Part shown: in pieces, positions 57,408-64,000 of the stretch
How positions within the stretch are numbered: the first letter of the stretch is position 1
Layout of the letters: every line of letters starts with the position of its first letter
Assembly (NCBI GenBank): GCA_903813345.2
Contig: CAIIXF020000007.1
Span: 27,874,698 to 27,938,697, forward strand
Length of the DNA: 64,000 nt
Reading direction: 5' to 3'
From: Owenia fusiformis
Taxonomy: Eukaryota > Annelida > Polychaeta > Sabellida > Oweniidae
The notes under the pieces: model-generated
Told to the model about the DNA's origin: nothing
What the model saw: the letters and a program-made list of their open reading frames with translations, nothing else
Databases searched by the model: none
Program-made: the position numbers and the translations under genes

Positions 57408-57698
57408 TATCCTTAAATCCAAGTCAAGTTTAGTGATTTTTACAGTTGTCTGCCAACTAAGTTCACATTAGTACGAAATGCTACAGATCGAAATGACATT
57501 CATCAGCCTAATATTCAACCGACTACAGCTGTTAGTGCTTGTGCTATATATTCAATAGTTGCTTGTAATATCAGCATAAAAAGAAACTACTTGACATACT
57601 AGTGAGCAAGATATCAGAGTATTGTATTTGCACTGGAGACATAAAAAGTATGAAGGTTAAGATACAGTAAAACTTGCATTGCTGGTTCAAATATACAT

Positions 57699-60251
57699 GT
57701 AGAAGTTTAATTAACATTTAGTAAATGGGTTGCAGTGTTCCATTTAGATGTTGTTCCAAATATAGAGGTTTTATCAACATTTAGTTAATGGGTTTCAGTG
57801 TTCCATTTAGATGTTGTTCCAAATATAGAGGTTTTGTTAACATTTAGTAAATGGGTTGCAGTGTTCCATTCAGACGTTGTTCCAAATATAGAGATTTTAT
57901 CAACATTTAGTAAATGGGTTGCAAAGTTGCATTTAGATGTTGTTCCAAATATAGAGGTTTTATCAACATTTAGTAAATGAGTACTGGCTAGATATTTGTA
58001 GAGGTTTTATCAACATTTAGTAAATGGGTTGCAGTGTTCCATTTAGATGTTGTTCCAAATATAGAGGTTTTATCAACATTTAGTAAATGGGTTTCAGTGT
58101 TCCATTTAGATGTTGTTCCAAATATAGAGGTTTTGTTAACATTTAGTAAATGGGTTGCAGTGTTCCATTTAGATGTTGTTCCAAATATAGAGGTTTTATC
58201 AACATTTAGTAAATGGGTTGCAGTGTTCTATTTAGATGTTGTACCAAATATAGAGGTTTTATTAACGTTTAGTAAATGGGTTGCAATGTTCCATTTAGAT
58301 GTTGTTCCAAATATAGAGGTTTTATCAACATTTAGTAAATGGGTTGCAGTGTTCTATTTAGATGTTGTACCAAATATAGAGGTTTTATTAACGTTTAGTA
58401 AATGGGTTGCAATGTTCCATTTAGATGTTGTTCCAAATATAGAGGTTTTATCTACATTTAGTAAATGGGTTGCAGTGTTCCATTTAGATGTTGTACCAAA
58501 TATAGAGGTTTTATCAACATTTAGTAAATGGGTTGCAGTGTTCCATTTAAATGTTGTTCCAAATAGAGGTTTTATCAACATTTAGTAAATGGGTTGCAAT
58601 GTTCCATTTAGATGTTGTTCCAAATATAGAGGTTTTGTTAACATTTAGTAAATGGGTTGCAGTGTTCCATTTAGATGTTGTACCAAATATAGAGGTTTTA
58701 TCAACATTTAGTAAATGGGTTGCAGTGTTCCATTTAGATGTTGTTCCAAATAGAGGTTTTATCAACATTTAGTAAATGGGTTGCAATGTTCCATTTAGAT
58801 GTTGTTCCAAATATAGAGGTTTTGTTAACATTTAGTAAATGGGTTGCAATGTTCCATTTAGATGTTGTTCCAAATATAGAGGTTTTATTACCATTTAGTA
58901 AATGGGTTGCAGTGTTCCATTTAGATGTTGTTCCAAATATAGAGGTTTTATCAACATTTAGTAAATGGGTTGCAGTGTTCCATTTAGATGTTGTTCCAAA
59001 TATAGAGGTTTTATTAACGTTTAGTAAATGGGTTGCAGTGTTCCAAATATAGGTTTTATCAACATTTAATAAATGGGTTGCAGTGTTCCATTTAGATGTT
59101 GTTCCAAATATAGAGGTTTTATCAACATTTATTAAATGGGTTGCAGTGTTCTATTTAGATGTTGTACCAAATATAGAGGTTTTATCAACATTTAGTAAAT
59201 GGGTTGCAGTGTTCCATTTAGATGTTGTTCCAAATACAGAGGTTTTATTAACATTTAATAATTGGGTCGCAGTGTTCCATTTAGATGTTGTTCCAAATAT
59301 AGAGGTTTTGTTAACATTTAGTAAATGGGTTGCAGTGTTCCATTTAGATGTTGTTCCAAATAAAGAGGTTTTATCAACATTTAGTAAATGGGTTGCAGTG
59401 TTCCATTTAGATGTTGTACCAAATATAGAGGTTTTATCAACATTTAGTAAATGGGTTGCAGAGTTCCATTTAGATGTTGTACCAAATATAGAGGTTTTAT
59501 CAACATTTAATAAATGGGTTGCAGTGTTCCATTTAGATGTTGTTCCAAATATAGAGGTTTTATCAACATTTATTAAATGGGTTGCAGTGTTCCATTTAGA
59601 TGTTGTACCAAATATAGAGGTTTTATTAACATTTAGTAAATGGGTTGCAGTGTTCCATTTAGATGTTGTTCCAAATATAGAGGTTTTATCAACATTTATT
59701 AAATGGGTTGCAGTGTTCCATTTAGACGTTGTTCCAAATATAGAGGTTTTATCAACATTTAGTAAATGGGTTGCAGTGTTCCATTTAGATGTTGTTCCAA
59801 ATATAGAGGTTTTATTAACATTTAGTAAATGGGCTGGAGTGTTCCATTTAGATGTTGTTCCAAATATAGAGGTTTTATTAACATTTAGTAAATGGGTCGC
59901 AGTGTTCCATTAAGATGTTGTCCCAAATATAGAGGTTTTATTAACATTTAATAAATGGGTTGCAGTGTTCCATTTAGATGTTGTTCCAAATATAGAGGTT
60001 TTGTTAACATTTAGTAAATGGGTTGCAGTGTTCCATTTAGATGTTGTTCCAAATATAGAGGTTTTATCAACATTTAGTAAATGGGTTGCAGTGTTCCATT
60101 TAGATGTACCAAATATAGAGGTTTTATCAACATTTAGTAAATGGGTTGCAGTGTTCCATTTAGAAGTTGTTCAACATATAGAGGTTTTATCAACATTTAG
60201 TAAATGGGTCGCAGTGTTCCAAATATAGGTTTTATCAACATTTAATAAATT
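57699..60251. repeat. 63-bp minisatellite (VNTR), about 40 units
   Basis: Unit: GGTTGCAGTGTTCCATTTAG, ATGTTGTTCCAAATATAGAG, GTTTTATCAACATTTAGTAA, ATG. Since 63 is divisible by three and the unit has no stop in one frame of each strand, long open frames appear on both strands (21-residue periods, for example VFHLDVVPNIEVLSTFSKW on plus). These are broken wherever a unit has an indel (58564, 58749, 59050, 60105, 60225), so I do not call them genes. Variants alternate (TTGTTCC/TTGTACC, TTATCAAC/TTGTTAAC), showing amplification of multi-unit blocks. It begins right after a piece of the CAGTAAAACCTGT family (57665). Confidence 0.95.
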
Positions 60252-60957
60252 GGCACTGGCTCGATGTTTGTTTATGAATCTAATACCAATGACATCACAA
60301 ATATCCTAATACACCTCAGTTTCTTTGGTGGAACAGATGGACTGGTTAATAAACTAGATGCAAGTAGAAAACATTCAATATTTAGACAAATGTTATCATT
60401 TGAAAACTATGTGTAAAATTACATCAAGAAACATGGTTGTAAAAAGAGTTCATCAACTTTGAAAATTCAATTTTCTTTGAAAATCTGACTTCTTGGGCAG
60501 GGAGAATCCATATTATAAAATCACAAAAAGTGAAATATCTTTTCTAGTATTGGACAGATAATATATTCCTTTACTATTCTATACTATATTTTAATTTTAC
60601 TACTCTCAGAAACAACACAAGGGTAATATGAAAATTGAACCACTAAAACTGATAAATATTTAAGTTTAAGGGAACTTTCTACTACTACCCTGCCACGATC
60701 TCTGCCCCAGATTATAGCCACCTGGTTATGAAACTGGTAACTACCTACTCAAATTTTACGTCACATGACAATGACATGCGTGGTAACCAGGGTTATTGGA
60801 TGGATTTATTAATTCAAATTCCTCGTATGCATTTTCATAAAAGCATAAATGATATTTGGTGCAAGTAATATTTGTATACATGGAATTATATCCGATAACT
60901 CCTTAGTTTGAAAATACAAGGCCCTGAAATAACTTTTTTCACTGTCTGAATATTTCT
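60252..60957. other. Stretch between the VNTR and TIR element copy 2
   Basis: No gene seen on either strand. Confidence 0.3.
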
Positions 60958-61455
60958 CAATAGAGTACACTTTAAAATCTCCCTAAATCTCGTTTTTTCA
61001 TGAGATTTTTAGAGATTTGCACTTTTTACCTCTAATGACTTACTTTTCTTTATTTTTGATAGCATATTTGAATTCAGTGACAAGTTTTCTCCAATAATAA
61101 GTTTGATTTACACAGTTATGTCATTTAAATCATTTTTCATGACATTTTAAAAAAAACTTGGGCCAAATCTCCATTGGTGCAATGCTAAGATTCATTAAAA
61201 CCTTGGCTTATTCGTATGACAACCAACACTTTCATGTTTAATCACAATATGTATATTAACAGTATCATCCGATAGTATGTCATTCGAGTTTCAGACAGAT
61301 TCAACCAACACTTTTTGAAAAATCATGAAATTAAGTGACTATTGCAAGTTTCTAGCATTGAACTGAATGGAGGTGTGGCCCAAGAAAATCAAAGACAAAC
61401 AAGGGTGACATCTATTATGTCAGCGTTATTCAGCTATTTAGAAACTATACAATTG
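60958..61455 (-). mobile_element. 498-bp TIR element, copy 2 (inverted relative to copy 1)
   Basis: The right end GCTATTTAGAAACTATACAA then TTG is the reverse complement of the left end of copy 1. The interior matches copy 1 in reverse across CATTGGTGCAATGCTAAGAT, TTACACAGTTATGTCATTTA and ACCTCTAATGACTTAC. Its left terminus (CAATAGAGTACAC) is decayed. Confidence 0.8.
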
Positions 61456-61880
61456 AAAGATGGCACTCTCTGTTGATTGTAATTGCAACGAGTAAGTTCT
61501 ACTAAATATTTTGATATTTTTTAAACTACTGTATTTTAAACTACTGTATATGTGTAATGTTCATATTTCTGAAGATGGATGCATTTCCCATAAATATTAT
61601 ATCATAGACTATCGCATGATTGTATCATAGATTGTATGGTATCACCACGCTAGATACAAAACAGAATTTGATGTATCATTTCTGCCCCTAGTAGCTATTT
61701 ATACTTAATACAGATATTTGGTTTTGTATCTTTGGAATCAACACTTCCAGAAAATGATAAACTCTGTCATTGATTAATCAATTAGTACATAACAATAACA
61801 AGACCTAACTCAGGTATGTAAGATAAAATATTTTGTGTCAAATGAACATTTACAGACAAATAGAACACCAAAAATCTTTT
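61456..61880. other. Intergenic DNA without a supported gene
   Basis: Nothing coding or repetitive recognised. Confidence 0.3.
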
Positions 61881-62075
61881 AGGGCTTCAATAAGTGGGCC
61901 TTTTGGGCATGACTGGGCCTTAGTTCTTAGTTTTAGGCCAAATTATACAGAAAATAGGCCTTAAATGTTCAAAATTTAGGCCCAATTTTTGGTTAAAAGA
62001 GGCATTTTTCCACACTTTTTTATGAATTGAAATGTGGGCCACCCGTCTTGTTTGTTTTCAGATCCACCACTGCAT
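61881..62075. repeat. AGGCC-rich dispersed element ending GATCCACCACTG
   Basis: Contains GTGGGCCTTTTGGGCATGAC, GGGCCTTAGTTCTTAG and AGGCCAAATTATACAG, parallel to GGCCTTTTTGGTCATTACTG and AGGCCAAATTTTGAAG in 23274-23511, and ends CAGATCCACCACTG. The left terminus is missing or diverged. Confidence 0.5.
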
Positions 62076-62261
62076 GAACACCTAAAACATTTTATATTAT
62101 GAAGCTGTTATATTTAAATGCCCTTGAATGTGGCCAATAGAATCACTCAGAAATCACAGTTTAATCAGCATTTCTAGAAACATATCTTGTTTATGTGGAT
62201 ATAAAATGGCAAAATAACTGCAGCTGGTATGATCAAAATAAGGAAACTAATTTATAAGGTA

Positions 62262-62895
62262 TGCAAAGAATCTCAATAGACCCAATAAGGCCCACAGTCT
62301 CAATAAGGCCTAAAATCTCAATAAGGCCCAGAATATCAATGAGGACCTGAGTCTCAATAATGCCCAGAACCTCAATAATGTTCAGAATCTAAATAAGGCC
62401 CAGAAACTCAAAGAGGCCTATAGTCTCAATACGTCCCAGAATCCCAATAAGGCCAGCCTAAATTACGCCCTGAGAGCCTCAATAAGGCCAAGCGTCTCAA
62501 TATGGCCCAGAATATCAATAAGGCCCAAAGCCTCAATAATGCCCAGAACCTCAATAATGTCCAGAATCTAAATAAGGCCCAGAAACTCAAAGAGGCCCAT
62601 AGTCTCAATACGGCCCAGAATCCCAATAAGGCCAGCCTAAATTACGCCCTGAGAGCCTCAATAAGGCCCAGTGTCTCAATATGGCCCAGAATGTCAATAA
62701 GGCCCAGAGCCTCAATAATGCCCAGAATTTCAATAAGACCGAGAATCTCAATAAGGTCCAGAGTCTCAATTAGGCCCAGAATCTCAATCAGGCCCAGAGT
62801 CTCAATAATGCCCAGAATCTCAATAATGCAGAAAATCTCAATAAGGCCCAGAATCTCAATAAGGTCCAGAGCCTCAATAAGAGACAAAGTTCTCT
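62262..62895 (+). repeat. 18-bp tandem repeat with 179-bp higher-order unit
   Basis: The base unit AATCTCAATAAGGCCCAG occurs about 35 times. A 179-bp block ending in the linker GCCTAAATTACGCCCTGAGA is duplicated: the shared AATTACGCCC word lies at 62461 and 62640. Translation of the unit gives the hexapeptide N-K-A-Q-N/S-L. Confidence 0.85.
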
Positions 62896-62981
62896 CAATC
62901 AGAGAAATAAAACTAGTGGAAATGGTAGTTATGAATCCAAGGATGCTGAACCTTCATCCATATCATCACAACTACTAGACT
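62262..62981 (+). pseudogene. Possible decayed coding exon with (NKAQNL)n repeats
   Basis: In the frame that reads N-K-A-Q-N-L, the last repeats run without a break into a non-repetitive, polar tail (SLNQRNKTSGNGSYESKDAE, then PSSISSQLLD) and a TAA at 62979-62981, which looks like a real C terminus. Upstream the same frame has a TAG at 62770-62772 (AAG to TAG), a TAA near 62315, and a one-base loss (GCCCAG to GCCAG) in the linker of both 179-bp blocks. A live gene is therefore unlikely in this form. It may be a broken copy, or a repeat that only resembles coding sequence. Confidence 0.35.
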
Positions 62982-63239
62982 AAATGATATAGGCCGGATT
63001 ATAGGATCACATTTATGCAAATAACATTGTAACTGAAGTGACACATCAAAACATCCTCCTTCACCTTTAAAACTGAAACTTTATAGTATTTTCTCAATAT
63101 GACCTGTAGATATCCTTTTCAATCGAAGACTCCATCAACACTCTTTCAAAAGGAAATGAGCCTTTGGCCTAGCCTTGCCCAATCAGATTATGTTGAACAA
63201 AATATAGCTAAGGAAATGGGAATTGCTGGAATTGCATTT

Positions 63240-63610
63240 TCTGCCTCAGTGAGCTTTAATTTATTCCATATTCATATTATTTCATATTATTTCATATTCC
63301 ATGGCCATAACAGGTGCTCAATAGTTGTGCTTCACAAATATGTCCCATCATTGTGCTTTGACTCAAGATGTTCAATCATTGTGTTTATACAAAGTGGAAT
63401 CATTGTGCTTTATTCAATCAAAATACTCTATCATTATGCTAAATCTCAATCAATGTGCTCTATAATTGTGCTTTACTCGGTCAATATGTTTAATAATTGT
63501 GCTTTTACTCAACCAAGATCTGCCATCATTGTGCTCAATCATAATGCTCAATCATTGTGCTTTTACTTAATTAAAATACTCTAACATTGTGCTATACTGT
63601 ATCTTAATCA
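63240..63610. repeat. Degenerate array of CAATCATTGTGCTTTTACT-like units
   Basis: ATCATTGTGCTTT / ATAATTGTGCTTT words recur about fifteen times at irregular 18-35-base intervals, interspersed with TCAATC and ATTTCATATT. The overlapping open frame (63099-63584) is mostly this repeat. Confidence 0.6.
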
Positions 63611-63686
63611 ATGTTATTACTTGTGATTTACAAATTTTGATTTCTGTATAATGAGTCATCTACATTTGGTTGGCACTCAACATACC

Positions 63687-63957
63687 ATAGGCGTAGCCAA
63701 GGGGGGTGCGACCCCCCCCCATAACCAGTAGAAATATAACCATGAGATAGAAGTAGAAAAGGGCTTTAAAATGCTTTTTATTTGAAGCTTCTAGCTCAAT
63801 TTCGCAGAAAGTTGTATCAATTTTTGTAAAATTCAAGATAAAAATGTGAATTTTTTGGCTTGTAAATACCACAATCACAACCCCCTCCTGACTGAAAACC
63901 AAATTTTTGGGCGATTGCACAACCCCCCTGACTGAAAGCTGACTACGCCCCTGCATA
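63687..63957. repeat. Short TIR-like element with GGCGTAG / CTACGCC ends
   Basis: The left end ATAGGCGTAGCCAAGGGGGG is opposed by GACTACGCCCCTGCAT at the right, with CCCCC blocks just inside. Internally CCCCCTGACTGAAA occurs twice (63882-63898 approximately, and 63924-63938). A related pair of ends (CAGGCGTACCAG / CTACGCCCATG) brackets about 36921-37063. Confidence 0.55.
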
Positions 63958-64000
63958 CTATTCAATAGGTACACCATACAATGCTCTAGGTCCAAAATCC

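Noticed and set aside
56418-57422. Start of the NAT gene at 57422
   Set aside because: The triplet there is TTG; the first ATG in frame is at 57407, so the shorter start was used.
58034-60228. Several open frames of 60-276 codons with 21-residue repeats
   Set aside because: They arise from a 63-bp unit without stops, on both strands, and stop at every indel. No splice or start signals support translation.
63099-63584. 161-codon plus-strand frame at the right end
   Set aside because: Most of it is the degenerate ATCATTGTGCTTT array. The first 45 codons look slightly exon-like and end near a GTGAGC donor, but the acceptor is weak and no partner exon is visible.

Overview
This is a window of AT-rich animal (metazoan) nuclear DNA. 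Genes carry GT-AG introns, intergenic and intronic space is large, and it is crowded with short inverted-repeat elements, Tc1-like debris, retroposon tails and minisatellites. The repeat style and the gene set (GT49 glycosyltransferase, intracellular-type serpin, arylamine N-acetyltransferase) suggest a marine invertebrate, but the sequence alone does not fix the phylum. I see no bacterial operon, CRISPR array, rRNA or convincing tRNA.

Layout. 0.25-8.04 kb, minus strand: a complete nine-exon gene for a 405-residue type II membrane GT49 glycosyltransferase (B4GAT1/LARGE C-terminal-domain type), assembled here from exons whose phases all agree. Its 4.5-kb third intron is almost filled by a 4.0-kb foldback element. 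8.78-10.42 kb: a dead Tc1-like transposon with both terminal repeats. 11.08-11.80 kb, plus: a 237-residue protein made of six degenerate repeats, family not recognised. 14.29-15.69 kb, plus: a two-exon serpin of 426 residues with an unusually short reactive-centre loop.

15.7-35.2 kb holds no gene I can support. It contains dispersed inverted-repeat elements (several sharing a CAGTAAAACCTGT-type terminus), a TSD-flanked retroposon, a 530-bp foldback and a minisatellite with a 112-bp higher-order unit. 35.2-54.6 kb: a plus-strand gene with a possible 5' UTR exon near 35.3 kb, a 7.4-kb intron, a giant 6.4-kb exon coding for a 2,148-residue low-complexity protein, and a possible terminal exon near 51.7 kb. 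The acceptor of the giant exon is directly fused to a donor consensus, the layout of a recursive splice site.

55.0-61.5 kb: a single-exon NAT-like acetyltransferase on the minus strand and a 2.5-kb array of about forty 63-bp repeats, the two lying between oppositely oriented copies of a 0.5-kb TIR element. 62.3-64.0 kb: an 18-bp repeat array that looks like decayed coding sequence, a second simple array and one more short dispersed element.

The genes are unrelated in function and do not form a pathway. The most distinctive features are the giant exon with its fused splice sites, the six-repeat protein, the foldback-filled intron and the NAT gene bracketed by inverted elements.
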